The notes: generated from the sequence alone by a model not told the origin. DNA of 64,000 bases from an uncultured Eubacteriales bacterium (GCA_949284175.1 CASDVE010000035.1:18690-82689); one strand, 5' to 3'; positions 34,271 to 42,637 are shown, counted from the stretch's first letter. Translations and numbers: made by a program.

Positions 34271-34365
34271 TTTACGCGGAAGCAACGAGTCATGCAAGAG
34301 CATTTATGCTCTTATATGACGACTGCTCGCGAACGTGAGAAACTCGCATAGCGTGTTTCTCATCG
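34270..34365 (+). repeat. Two-stem-loop dispersed element, copy 2
   Basis: This 96-bp copy has stem 1 at 34289-34320 (GTCAT...ATGAC outside, AAGAGCAT/ATGCTCTT inside) and stem 2 GAGAAA/TTTCTC around CGC-ATA-GCG, then CATCG. Against copy 1, stem 1 has changed on both arms and stem 2 has changed from G-C to A-T, so pairing is kept. It lies behind the MarR terminator. Confidence 0.8.
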
Positions 34366-34429
34366 AACAAATACAGAGTTCATGTCGTGGAATAAAAGTT
34401 AAGTTGATAAAAATAAGAAAGGAATACAA

Positions 34430-35758
34430 ATGCAAAAGAGAATAGAAGAATTTTTAGAAGTACAAGAAAAAAAGATAAAAAAAGTGACAGAACCCCTCAT
34501 TTATTTGAACGATGTAACATCTTTTTCTGTAATTGGAGATCCAGGCTGTGAAGGATTAGGCACTTACAATATGAAAGTATATGCTGGAGCGTTAGAAAAA
34601 AGTGCCAAGTCCGATTTCACTCTAATTGTCGGTGATATGGTACCAGATGGAACAAAGAGATATTATGAGGAGATTGAAGAGATTACAGAATCCATTGCTC
34701 AAAATCCAATCTATGTTTTACGAGGAAACCACGATACAGGAGAATACGAACAGTACTTTGGACTGCATAATTATGCCATTATAACAAAAGACTTTGCAAT
34801 TATTTCTATTGATAATGCCATGCGTACCTTTGAAGAAGAAGGACTTATGCTGATCAAACAGGTGCTTGCTATGGAAGAGGTGAAAAATGTTATTATTGCC
34901 TTTCATATTCCAGTTCCAAATGCTTTTATTCAAAATTGTGTATCAGAAGAAGAATTTGAACGATTAAAAGAAGCCTATACGCCATGGAAAGATAAGGTAA
35001 AATATTTGCTTTGTGGACATGTGCATTCTTGTTTTGTGGATGAGGTGGATGAGATTCCTCTCGTTTGTACTGGTGGCGGTGGTGCTATGATCGAAGATGT
35101 ATCAGAGGACATTCGAGCTTGTGATGTGAACCATCATATCGTGGTCTTTTCGATGGAAGATGGAACACTTTCCTATCAGTTCCGAGATATTAAGGAAAAT
35201 TGTTATGAAAGAGAGCAAGAAGATCCAATTCTAAGAGAAAAATTAGAAGAGGCAGTGAAAGGTGAGATGATGGCACACCTTCGCTATTTGACCTTTGCTG
35301 ATAGAGCAAGAAAGAGGGGCATGGAAAAAATAGCGAATTTATTTGAAGCGTTAGCGGACTCAGAATACCGCCATGCAAGAAACTTTTATGCGGTTCTTGA
35401 TCAACCACCAGCTTTTATGGAAGCGATGAAAGAGTTTGTTCCAGTGGAACAGTTTGAATATGAAAAATTATATCGTATGATGAAACAATATGCAAAAGAA
35501 AACAATGCACCACTTGCAGAGCAAGCCTATGACTTGGCATCCTCAGCAGAAAAAGTACATGCGGAGTTATTAGAAGAGGCAATGCAGATGGATCAATTTG
35601 ATTGCGATGCGGTCTATGTTTGTCCAGTATGCGGATTTATTATGACAGGAGATACGCCTCCAGAACGCTGTATTGTCTGTGGTGCACCAAGCAGACAGTT
35701 CCATACATATCAAGTGGAGAGCGAAAAAGAGAGCCAAGAGCAGCAAGAAAAATTGTAA
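34430..35758 (+). CDS. Metallophosphoesterase-rubrerythrin-rubredoxin fusion
   Basis: This 442-residue three-domain protein combines a calcineurin-like phosphoesterase (about 28-250: GDPGCEG, VGDMVPDG, RGNHDTG, AFHIP, LCGHVHS), a rubrerythrin ferritin-like domain (about 268-385: EMMAHLRYLTFADRA, ADSEYRHARN, AEKVHAELLEEA) and a C-terminal rubredoxin (CPVCGF ... CIVCG). Rubrerythrins reduce peroxide using rubredoxin electrons; the phosphoesterase would act on an unknown phosphate ester or nucleotide. The first phosphoesterase motif reads DPG instead of the usual DxH, so one metal ligand differs. This suggests redox-controlled hydrolysis in oxidative stress (inference). AAAGGAA precedes the ATG. 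Confidence 0.85.
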   Translation: MQKRIEEFLEVQEKKIKKVTEPLIYLNDVTSFSVIGDPGCEGLGTYNMKVYAGALEKSAKSDFTLIVGDMVPDGTKRYYEEIEEITESIAQNPIYVLRGNHDTGEYEQYFGLHNYAIITKDFAIISIDNAMRTFEEEGLMLIKQVLAMEEVKNVIIAFHIPVPNAFIQNCVSEEEFERLKEAYTPWKDKVKYLLCGHVHSCFVDEVDEIPLVCTGGGGAMIEDVSEDIRACDVNHHIVVFSMEDGTLSYQFRDIKENCYEREQEDPILREKLEEAVKGEMMAHLRYLTFADRARKRGMEKIANLFEALADSEYRHARNFYAVLDQPPAFMEAMKEFVPVEQFEYEKLYRMMKQYAKENNAPLAEQAYDLASSAEKVHAELLEEAMQMDQFDCDAVYVCPVCGFIMTGDTPPERCIVCGAPSRQFHTYQVESEKESQEQQEKL

Positions 35759-35790
35759 GAAACGATGAGAGAGAAGAGGGGGAGGAATCA

Positions 35791-36057
35791 ATGAAAAAGC
35801 CTAAAATAAAAATTACAATTGTGGATCGCATAGGAAAGATGGGATGCCATAGAGGGCATAAAATTGGTGATACGTTTGATTTTGATACTGAGCGTGGAAA
35901 ATTATGTCCAATGGCAATGCACGTAGCATTTCCTTATATTGATATTTTACGATATGGAGGTTCGATTCCGGGACAGCCAGAAGGGAAAGCCGTTTTTTGT
36001 TGTCCCGATGTAGATACGATCCTCGTTTTTCAGATCGAAGTTGTAAAAGAAGCATAG
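35791..36057 (+). CDS. TIGR04076 family small protein
   Basis: This 88-residue cytoplasmic protein matches the TIGR04076 pattern: KIKITIVDRIGKMGCHRGHK, GDTFDF, GKLCPMAMHVAFPYI and the cysteine pair AVFCCPDVDTILVFQIE. The family function is unknown; the spaced cysteines suggest metal or cluster binding. It lies 32 bp after the phosphoesterase-rubrerythrin gene with GGGGGAGGA before its ATG, so the two are probably one operon linked to redox stress. A longer frame opening at 35602 overlaps the previous gene and is not the real start. Confidence 0.78.
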   Translation: MKKPKIKITIVDRIGKMGCHRGHKIGDTFDFDTERGKLCPMAMHVAFPYIDILRYGGSIPGQPEGKAVFCCPDVDTILVFQIEVVKEA

Positions 36058-36087
36058 AAAAAGTTAACATATAGAAATGAATGCAAG

Positions 36088-36130
36088 AAAAAATATCCCT
36101 GTATCCAAAAGAATACAGGGATATTTTTTA
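36088..36130. terminator. Bidirectional terminator
   Basis: A 17-bp perfect stem (36088-36104 with 36113-36129) with A6 and T6 flanks lies between the convergent TIGR04076 and hsp20 genes. Confidence 0.88.
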
Positions 36131-36163
36131 TAATATATTAGGTAGTAAAGTTAATGGAAAGGA

Positions 36164-36625
36164 TTATCCTTCGATGGAAATATAATTTGGTTTTTCAACT
36201 GCTTTCACTTCTTTTTTTGGAATAGAAAGTCTTAAAATACCATCTTCATATTTTGCTTTCACATCGTTTTCTGTAATTCCTTCTCCGATAAAGAAACTTC
36301 TGCTCATGCTACCAGCATAGCGTTCTCTACGGATATAATGTCCATCTTTATCTTTTTTATCTTTATCAAGACCTTTGCTTGCAGAGATTGTTAAATATCC
36401 ATTATCAAGTTTTGCTGTAATTTCGTCTTTTTTAAATCCTGGTAAATCAATGTCCACTTCATATCCATTTTCTGTTTCACGAACATCGGTTTTCATCATG
36501 TTCTTTGCGTGTTTACCATATAGCGGATTTTTGTTACCAAAGAAGTTTTTCTCAAATTCTTTACTAAATGGGAAGTCCATAAAATCATCAAATAAATTTT
36601 CTCCAAAAATACTAGGCATCATCAT
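36164..36625 (-). CDS. Small heat-shock protein, Hsp20 family
   Basis: This 153-residue ATP-independent chaperone holds unfolding proteins. It has a Phe-rich N-terminal arm (FDDFMDFPFSKEFEKNFFG), an alpha-crystallin domain (about 45-140: TDVRETENGYEVDIDLPGF, DEITAKLDNGYLTISA, GILRLSIPKK) and a short C-terminal tail. The promoter contains a CIRCE element, so it is under HrcA heat-shock control. AAGGAGC is upstream; three ATG codons in a row make the exact start uncertain by one or two residues. Confidence 0.93.
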   Translation of the reverse strand: MMMPSIFGENLFDDFMDFPFSKEFEKNFFGNKNPLYGKHAKNMMKTDVRETENGYEVDIDLPGFKKDEITAKLDNGYLTISASKGLDKDKKDKDGHYIRRERYAGSMSRSFFIGEGITENDVKAKYEDGILRLSIPKKEVKAVEKPNYISIEG

Positions 36626-36765
36626 AAGTCATTGCTCCTTTCAAATATAAAACATTTCATTGATAAGCACAATCGGAGAAGTATTGATCCGAGGTGTTGT
36701 TCTTTGTTTGAACTTAGGGATTTGGAATGATTGCTTTCTCAATTCCTTTCCTTTGTTCTATATGT

Positions 36766-36808
36766 ACTATAACACTTGTTATTAGCACTGTCAATAGATG
36801 AGTGCTAA
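36766..36808 (-). promoter_or_regulatory. CIRCE element and promoter of hsp20
   Basis: TTAGCACTG-N9-GAGTGCTAA (36782-36808) matches the HrcA operator CIRCE (TTAGCACTC-N9-GAGTGCTAA) at 17 of 18 fixed positions. On the minus strand TTGACA (36789-36794) lies inside it, and TATAGT (36766-36771) follows after 17 bp. HrcA binding would block the -35. Confidence 0.9.
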
Positions 36809-37038
36809 TTTCACAGAAAATTCACAAATTGAAAAAATATTTATTAAATATTATAAAATTATATGGTGTATTATCTTGAATGTATATTATTGCTCAAAGA
36901 TAAATTGATTTGACCTTGTTCATGGTCATTTCATTTATTTATCTATTTGATATTAAATGTAAATCGTAGCATTTTAAAGTAGTAATCATTTAAGAATTAT
37001 TAAATGAGGTATAAATTTATTATTATGCGATATTAGAA

Positions 37039-37092
37039 TTGACATGAATATTTGCGTATAATATTTTATCAATTAGTTAGTTGAAACCAACT
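37039..37092 (+). promoter_or_regulatory. Possible promoter and inverted repeat for the rubredoxin-GltB gene
   Basis: TTGACA (37039-37044) with TATTTT 17 bp on (37062-37067) is a weak candidate promoter. Just downstream is AGTTGAAACCAACT (37079-37092), a perfect inverted repeat that could be an operator. The leader would be about 190 bases. Confidence 0.4.
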
Positions 37093-37265
37093 TTTGCGAA
37101 TAAATAAATGATGAACTTCCAAGTAAATATACGATGAGAGTGAAAAATTGTTTTCAATAAAGATTGTACTTTTATAAAAGATAATAGTAATTATTTTTAA
37201 TAAACTGTCGATAAATTAAATATAATAGCATTTATTAGAAAATAATATTCAGAGGAGGATATGAG

Positions 37266-38657
37266 ATGGCAAAATTTCGATGCAATATATGTGGATTTAT
37301 CTATGATGAGGAAAAAGAAGGCATACCATTTGATAAAATAACAGAATGCCCAGTTTGTCATCAAAAAACAACAGAGTTTTCTCTTTATGAGGAAGTAAAA
37401 GAAGAAACAAATATAGTGAAACAAAAACCTCAAACATTGGATTATCAAAAAGAATATGTTCGACATGATGAAACAAGTCGTTATATGGAAGAGATTCATC
37501 AGATGGCAGTATCAGGAAAGAGTATTCATGCAGCCATGGGAACAAAACTTCCGATGCCAAACTGGGATGATATTTTGATCTTGGGGGCACAGCTTGATCC
37601 GATGCCACTGGATGAGCATGCTAATGTGAATACCACAACAATAATCGGAAAAAATGCGAAAAAACCAATGGTTTTAGAAAATCCAGTTTATGTATCCCAT
37701 ATGTCATTTGGAGCATTGTCAAAAGAAGCAAAAGTTTCTTTGGCAAGAGGAACAGCACTGGCTCATAGTGCTATGTGTTCTGGAGAGGGTGGTATTCTTC
37801 CAGAAGAGATGGAAAGTGCAGATAAATATATTTTTGAATATGTAGGAAACCTTTACAGTGTAACTCCAGAGAATTTAAGAAATGCGGATGCCATTGAAAT
37901 TAAAATCGGTCAAGGAACAAAACCAGGGATGGGAGGACATTTGCCAGCAGAAAAGGTGACAAGCGAGATTAGTAAAATTCGAAATAAGCCAATGGGACAG
38001 GATGTGGTTGCACCATCCAGATTTCCAGGCATTGAAACAAAGGAAGATTTGAAAGAGTTAATTAGTCAGCTTAGAATTGCTTCTGATGGGCGACCAGTTG
38101 GTGTGAAGATTGCGGCTGGAAGAATTGAAAAAGATCTCGCTTTTTGTGTCTATGGAGAACCGGATTTTATCACCATTGATGGAAGGGGTGGAGCAACCGG
38201 CTCTTCACCACTCTTTGTAAGAGATTCTACAAGTGTTCCAACGATTTATGCTCTTCATCGTGCAAGAAAATATTTGGATAGCACTGGTTCTGATATTAGC
38301 TTGATTATTACAGGAGGACTGCGTGTTTCTTCAGACTTTGCAAAAGCGATTGCCATGGGAGCGGATGCTGTTGCTGTTGCTTCGGCTGCGTTAATGGCAC
38401 TTGCTTGTCAACAATATCGTATTTGTGGAACGGGAATGTGCCCTGTTGGAGTAGCTACACAAGATGAGGAGCTTAGAAAACGATTAAATGGAGATGTAGC
38501 AGCACTACGTGTTGCCAATTTCTTAAATGTTACATTAGAGGAATTAAAAACATTTGCAAGAATTACAGGGCATGAAAATCTGCATGATTTATCCGTTGAT
38601 GATTTATGTACCATTAATCGTGAGATCAGCGAATTTACGAATATTCCTCATGCTTAG
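37266..38657 (+). CDS. Rubredoxin-glutamate synthase (GltB-like FMN domain) fusion
   Basis: This 463-residue protein has an N-terminal rubredoxin-like zinc/iron knuckle (FRCNICGFIY ... CPVCHQ; the domain is shorter than free rubredoxin) followed by the FMN-binding synthase domain of glutamate synthase (about 85-455). Motifs are MSFGALSKEAK, GEGGILPEE, IKIGQGTKPGMGGHLPAEKV, DGRGGATGSSPLF and the [3Fe-4S] region CQQYRICGTGMCPVG. The amidotransferase domain of classical GltB is missing, so ammonia or another amine donor may be used, or it may be a general FMN oxidoreductase (inference). AGGAGG precedes its ATG. Confidence 0.87.
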   Translation: MAKFRCNICGFIYDEEKEGIPFDKITECPVCHQKTTEFSLYEEVKEETNIVKQKPQTLDYQKEYVRHDETSRYMEEIHQMAVSGKSIHAAMGTKLPMPNWDDILILGAQLDPMPLDEHANVNTTTIIGKNAKKPMVLENPVYVSHMSFGALSKEAKVSLARGTALAHSAMCSGEGGILPEEMESADKYIFEYVGNLYSVTPENLRNADAIEIKIGQGTKPGMGGHLPAEKVTSEISKIRNKPMGQDVVAPSRFPGIETKEDLKELISQLRIASDGRPVGVKIAAGRIEKDLAFCVYGEPDFITIDGRGGATGSSPLFVRDSTSVPTIYALHRARKYLDSTGSDISLIITGGLRVSSDFAKAIAMGADAVAVASAALMALACQQYRICGTGMCPVGVATQDEELRKRLNGDVAALRVANFLNVTLEELKTFARITGHENLHDLSVDDLCTINREISEFTNIPHA

Positions 38658-38688
38658 AAGAAGAGATAAGAAAATGATAAGATAGAAG

Positions 38689-38740
38689 AAAAGAGCAGAA
38701 GATCATGGACAAAGAAAAACTATGAATTTCTGCTCTTTTT
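38689..38740 (+). terminator. Terminator of the rubredoxin-GltB gene
   Basis: AAAAGAGCAGAA (38689-38700) pairs with TTCTGCTCTTTT (38728-38739) and ends in a T tract. Confidence 0.8.
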
Positions 38741-38858
38741 ATGAGAATGTGGAAGAATTTTAAAATGTGTTTCTCATGGTTGATTTGAAATATAAGATTT
38801 CGGAGAATGGCTATTTTTCAATAAATTTATAGATGATAATACAATATACGTAAGCTAT

Positions 38859-39515
38859 TTAGATGAGAGAGATGATAATTTGAGCCAATAAATTATTTAA
38901 AATATGAATGATAAGTGGATACCAAATGTTATAATCTTTCTTAAAAAAATAAAACGTAGTTACAAAACTGATAGCGAAGTATGGAATGATCGCTTTTAGC
39001 TCTGTTATACTATGCAAATGCATAGCAGAGAATAACAGAATGGATAGGATAGCCAATAGATAGATATTTAATTTAGCACTTAAGGTTTTGATCAAATAAC
39101 CTTTGAATAAGATCTCTTCTAAGATAGGAGCAAATAAAACAATTACAATTGGCAAAATATTTCTAACAATTGGTGTTGCTATACTTTCTATATATTGTTG
39201 GTTAGAACTTTGTTCAGGATTTCCTTTAAGAACAAGTAAAGATAAGGAAGTTCCTATGAAAAGGATTAAGAACAATCCTGTAAATCCGCAAATAATCCAG
39301 TTTCCTTTTTTTAATCTGAGCCAATCGAGATTTAACTCATCTTTATAAAGGTACATAGCAACGAAAGACAAAATAATAGTGGTAAGTATATTATAGGTAT
39401 CATTTAGATAGTCATAATTCATATTGAGTAAGTCAGCAATTGGTTCAATGGCTATGCGTGGTATTATCATAACAAATAGTATGTAAGAGATGCATAAATT
39501 GGATAATCTTTTCAT
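38859..39515 (-). CDS. CPBP family intramembrane metalloprotease
   Basis: This 218-residue membrane protein has about six or seven helices and the CPBP (CAAX protease/bacteriocin-processing) motifs: EEILFKG (motif 1, with lysine where arginine is usual), FSAMHLHS (motif 2 histidine) and HILNNLLA (HxxxN). The family cleaves inside membranes or confers bacteriocin self-immunity. No bacteriocin gene is seen nearby, so the role is open. It is a single gene without a clear operon. Confidence 0.83.
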   Translation of the reverse strand: MKRLSNLCISYILFVMIIPRIAIEPIADLLNMNYDYLNDTYNILTTIILSFVAMYLYKDELNLDWLRLKKGNWIICGFTGLFLILFIGTSLSLLVLKGNPEQSSNQQYIESIATPIVRNILPIVIVLFAPILEEILFKGYLIKTLSAKLNIYLLAILSILLFSAMHLHSITELKAIIPYFAISFVTTFYFFKKDYNIWYPLIIHILNNLLAQIIISLI

Positions 39516-40058
39516 TTCTATTTTCCTCCATATAATAAATAAATTTATTAATAAAAAATATACAAGTATGATTATACTATCATATTTTATTTCAGTTTCA
39601 AGATAGGGAAAAATATTTTAAGGATTTCTTTTAAATATTTAAGAAATAACTAATGCTTTTGTTAAAAAATAATATTTTTTATAAGTTAGATGGAGATTGA
39701 CTGACGTGATTGTTATGAGAATAGATTCATGTAAAAAGAAAACAACAACATTAAAGTGTGACAAAAGGTAAAATATATGATTATTGACAAAATATTAATA
39801 AAAGATATATAATTAATTATATTATTAATGATAAAATATATAATAAGTCAAAAAATAAATGGGCGTAGGTTTTAGCAATCTGCGACACGAATTTTACTTT
39901 TCGTATGGTATTGGTAAAAAGATCATGAGTGGGTATGTAGGATCTTTTACCTTTGTATCATAAAATAACATTCACACAAAGCAGTCCATTAGAAGGATTC
40001 GAAAGGAACGGGATTATAGTAATGTGTGAAAGAATAGGAAAGAAAGGGTGTTGAATGT
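39516..40058. other. 543-bp intergenic region with promoter and structured leader of the LRR gene
   Basis: The CPBP promoter side (39516-39700) is A+T-rich and unremarkable. TTGACA (39784-39789) and TATATA (39806-39811), 16 bp apart, could start a leader of about 240 bases that contains several hairpins described separately. No gene is seen. Confidence 0.5.
39861..40030 (+). ncRNA. Candidate structured 5' leader (possible cis-regulatory RNA)
   Basis: Three paired regions are visible: CGTAG/CTGCG (39865-39869 with 39881-39885), GGTAAAAAGATC/GATCTTTTACC (39914-39925 with 39942-39952, one bulge), and a closing helix TTCACACA/TGTGTGAA (39971-39978 with 40023-40030) enclosing GTCC...GGAT and TTCGAAAGGAA hairpins. 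The local G+C is higher than in the flanks. It does not match the c-di-GMP-I, preQ1 or T-box patterns I know. It may be a riboswitch-like or stability element for the secreted LRR protein mRNA. Confidence 0.4.
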
Positions 40059-41327
40059 ATGAAAAATTGGAACAAACCACGCAACTTAATTTGGCTAACA
40101 CTTCTCAGTTTCTTGATTGTGATAGCGAAACCAAATGTTGCCTATGCAGCAGAACAAATTGACAGCAAGGATGGGCAGTGGGAGATTATAGCAGACTATA
40201 ATAAAAATACTTGTACAGTAATTGCTTGGAAGGGGACATCTTCTACTCTAGCAATTCCTTCTAAGATCGACGGATTGAAAGTAACGAGTATAGATTTAGC
40301 ACATTGGAGTGGGAGGTATGATTGGAATAATATCAATGAAAGAGAGATGATTACGGCAATCTCTATTCCATCTACCGTAACATCAATTGAAGGTGGAAGT
40401 TTTTATAATCTGCCTAATTTGAAGAAAGCAGTCGTTCCTAATACCGTAAAGGAAATTGGTGATAGTCTGTTTGGTGGTTGCACGAGTTTAACAGAAGTAA
40501 CGTTACCAGAATCCATTACAGAAATTCCAAACTCTACATTTTCCAATTGTAGTTCACTTACAAAAGTTAAGTTATCTTCTAAGGTAAAAAGTTTTGGACA
40601 TTCCGCATTTTATGGTTGCAAAGCGTTGAAAACCTATCAGATCCCTTCTACTGTCACAAAAATAGATTTTAATTGTTTTGCGGAATCTGGATTGAAAAAG
40701 ATTACCATTCCAAAGACAGTAAAAGAGATAGATTCTAAATTATTTCGCGGATGTGAGTCTTTAACAGATGTAAAATTACCATCGAATTTAACAGGAATTA
40801 CATCTTCTATGTTTGCAGATTGTAAGGCTTTAAAATCTATTACAATACCAGCAAGTTGTAAAGATGTTTCTTATGATGCTTTTTCTGGCTGTGAGGCACT
40901 GACAACGGTTTTATTTAGGGGAAATCCAACGATTAGTTCTTATTATACAGCAATTAGTCCAACGGCCAAATTGACGATTTATGCACCATCTTCTTCTAGC
41001 AATGTAAAGAAGTATTGTAGCGACAAAGGAATTCGTTTTAAACCTCTAGATCCTCCGAAGATCACTTCTAAAAAGAGAACAGCTTCAACATATACATTGA
41101 AATGGAAAGCTGTTAGCGGTGCGTCAGGTTATAATATTTATAAAAAAACAGGAACAGGTGCTTATAAATTAGTAAAAACAACAAAGACATTGTCATTTAC
41201 TGACAAGAATTTAAAAAAGGGTACAACCTATTGCTATTATATAAAAACCTTAAAAAAGGACGCATTAGGTAAAAATCTCGAAAGTAAGGCTTCTGCCACT
41301 TATAAAACCTATTTGAAAAAAAATTAA
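40059..41327 (+). CDS. Secreted BspA-like leucine-rich repeat protein with fibronectin type III domain
   Basis: This 422-residue exported protein has a signal peptide (1 to about 31, VIAKPNVAYAAE), about nine LRR_5 (BspA-type) repeats (about 60-310; patterns like LTEVTLPESITEIPNSTFSN and LTDVKLPSNLTGITSSMFAD) and one C-terminal Fn3-like domain (about 330-415; YTLKWKAVSGASGYNIYKK). Such proteins bind host or microbial surfaces. There is no LPXTG or other anchor visible, so it is probably released or held by other interactions. The long leader suggests post-transcriptional control. Confidence 0.87.
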   Translation: MKNWNKPRNLIWLTLLSFLIVIAKPNVAYAAEQIDSKDGQWEIIADYNKNTCTVIAWKGTSSTLAIPSKIDGLKVTSIDLAHWSGRYDWNNINEREMITAISIPSTVTSIEGGSFYNLPNLKKAVVPNTVKEIGDSLFGGCTSLTEVTLPESITEIPNSTFSNCSSLTKVKLSSKVKSFGHSAFYGCKALKTYQIPSTVTKIDFNCFAESGLKKITIPKTVKEIDSKLFRGCESLTDVKLPSNLTGITSSMFADCKALKSITIPASCKDVSYDAFSGCEALTTVLFRGNPTISSYYTAISPTAKLTIYAPSSSSNVKKYCSDKGIRFKPLDPPKITSKKRTASTYTLKWKAVSGASGYNIYKKTGTGAYKLVKTTKTLSFTDKNLKKGTTYCYYIKTLKKDALGKNLESKASATYKTYLKKN

Positions 41328-41393
41328 CATCAAAATAGAAAAATTTGTAGTTGATTCGATAGGAAAGAATCATAACATATTCATATGAAAATT

Positions 41394-41446
41394 AAAAATC
41401 CACAGATTTTATAAGAAACCATTTCTTTTTGATCTGTGGATTTTTC
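41394..41446. terminator. Terminator of the LRR gene
   Basis: AAAAATCCACAGAT (41394-41407) pairs perfectly with ATCTGTGGATTTTT (41432-41445). Confidence 0.85.
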
Positions 41447-41549
41447 TGCGTATCCATTGTTGTTTTATTCCGTAGCACCGATGGCATTTCCTGTATAAAG
41501 TTGATAATATCGCCCTTTTTCTTCTGGCAATTGTTTTTTGTCAATAATA

Positions 41550-41596
41550 TTGACAAGTAAACTTGGTATAGTATAATGAAATTACAAGTAAACTTG
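41550..41596 (+). promoter_or_regulatory. Promoter with two CAAGTAAACTTG palindromes
   Basis: TTGACA (41550-41555) and TATAAT (41572-41577) are 16 bp apart. The perfect 12-bp palindrome CAAGTAAACTTG occurs at 41554-41565, overlapping the -35 and spacer, and again at 41585-41596, just downstream of the -10. The centres are 31 bp apart, about three helix turns, which suits cooperative binding by the XRE repressor encoded in the operon. Confidence 0.75.
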
Positions 41597-41611
41597 GCAG
41601 GAGGTGTCGTT

Positions 41612-41929
41612 ATGACAAAGGAAGAGATACTAAAGAAGAGCAGAGAAGAACATTTTGACGAGGGGACAGAATACATTCAAAATAAGGGAATAAAAATTGG
41701 ATATATAATTTTTACAATGGTATTTTCGTTCCTTGTTATTTTTAATATGTTTTTTGGAGAATCAGAAACATTTTATGCCTTATCAGCTTGTTTTTGGATT
41801 TTTGTATCCAGTCAAGCCTATATAAAATATCGATATTTAAAGAATAAAGCGTATTTGATTACAGTTATTGCTGGGGGATTAGCTTCTATACTTAGTATCA
41901 TCACTTATATTATGGATGTTTTGAGGTAG
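41612..41929 (+). CDS. Small DUF6442-like membrane protein
   Basis: This 105-residue protein has a charged N-terminus (TKEEILKKSREEHFDEGTEY) and three hydrophobic segments (about 36-53, 59-73 and 84-100). The start and pairing with a small XRE regulator recall DUF6442 proteins of Firmicutes, whose function is unknown. It is five bases ahead of the regulator gene, in one operon under the twin-palindrome promoter. ATG 41612 is preceded by GGAGGTG; a frame opening at 41576 would lie inside the promoter. Confidence 0.7.
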   Translation: MTKEEILKKSREEHFDEGTEYIQNKGIKIGYIIFTMVFSFLVIFNMFFGESETFYALSACFWIFVSSQAYIKYRYLKNKAYLITVIAGGLASILSIITYIMDVLR

Positions 41930-41934
41930 TCACC

Positions 41935-42144
41935 ATGAATAGTGAATTAATTCTAAAAAATAATTTAAAAACAATAAGAGTAGAAAAGAAACTTTCACAA
42001 GCCCAGTTAGCAGAGATGGTAGGGGTATCACGAAATACAATCAGTTCCATTGAAACAGGACAATTCAATCCTACTGCAAAATTAGCGTTGATATTGTGTA
42101 TTGCACTGGATAAAAAATTTGAAGATCTGTTTTATTTTGAATGA
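41935..42144 (+). CDS. XRE-family HTH regulator
   Basis: This 69-residue Cro/CI-type protein consists almost only of the HTH: NNLKTIRVEKKLSQAQLAEM, VGVSRNTISSIETGQFNPT, then LALILCIALDKKFEDLFYFE. Such short regulators usually repress their own operon; the two CAAGTAAACTTG palindromes upstream are likely sites. Confidence 0.88.
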   Translation: MNSELILKNNLKTIRVEKKLSQAQLAEMVGVSRNTISSIETGQFNPTAKLALILCIALDKKFEDLFYFE

Positions 42145-42193
42145 TACAATTGATAGTAGTATTCTAGTGTAGAAAAGAATGGAGGAGAGGAAC

Positions 42194-42637
42194 ATGACAG
42201 AAAAAGAATTATGGAAACAATTTATAGAAGAATATCAAATAGAGGACTGTGGACATGAGGCATGGGCGTTTGGTGGAGATCCAGATTTGCTTGCAGAATT
42301 GGTGATAAAAAAGGAAAAGACGGGGACAGCTTCTGCCTATCCTCTATATGAACTTGAGAATGAACCGTTGCCAAAGGTAGGGGCATACAGTGTCATTTTA
42401 AATTCTAAAGAGGAGGCTGTCTGCATTATACAGACAACAAAGGTGTATGTGGTTCCATTTTGTGAGGTGAGTGCAGAGCATGCTTTTAAGGAAGGGGAGG
42501 GAGATAAGTCTTTATCCTATTGGAGAAAGGTGCATGAAGAGTTCTTTACACATTGTATGAAAGAAGTGGGAATGACATTCGATGAACAGATGAAGGTTGT
42601 CTGTGAGGAGTTCAAATTGGTTTATAAAAAAAGTTGA
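42194..42637 (+). CDS. ASCH domain protein
   Basis: This 147-residue cytoplasmic protein has an ASCH (PUA-like) fold: TASAYPLYELENEPLPKVGA, YSVILNSKEEAVCIIQTTKV and GDKSLSYWRKVHEEFF. ASCH domains bind RNA or modified nucleosides, and some are ribonucleases or amidohydrolases of acetylcytidine. The substrate here is unknown. ATG 42194 follows GGAGGAGAGG. It stands just after the XRE gene but has its own ribosome site and may be separate. Confidence 0.83.
   Translation: MTEKELWKQFIEEYQIEDCGHEAWAFGGDPDLLAELVIKKEKTGTASAYPLYELENEPLPKVGAYSVILNSKEEAVCIIQTTKVYVVPFCEVSAEHAFKEGEGDKSLSYWRKVHEEFFTHCMKEVGMTFDEQMKVVCEEFKLVYKKS

Larger units (their letters stand above)
36626..37265. other. 640-bp divergent intergenic region (hsp20 and rubredoxin-GltB genes)
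   Basis: Contents are the hsp20 promoter with CIRCE (36766-36808), a leader of about 130 bases for hsp20, and a possible promoter for the right-hand gene. About 200 bp in the middle (36830-37030) are A+T-rich without visible genes or structures. Confidence 0.6.

Noticed and set aside
37039..37062. TTGACA with TATAAT 12 bp apart as a promoter
   Set aside because: The spacing is too short for sigma-A; a weaker hexamer at 17 bp was listed instead.
39861..40030. Known riboswitch upstream of the LRR gene (c-di-GMP-I or II)
   Set aside because: The conserved core bases of those aptamers are not present, so it is kept only as an unnamed structured leader.
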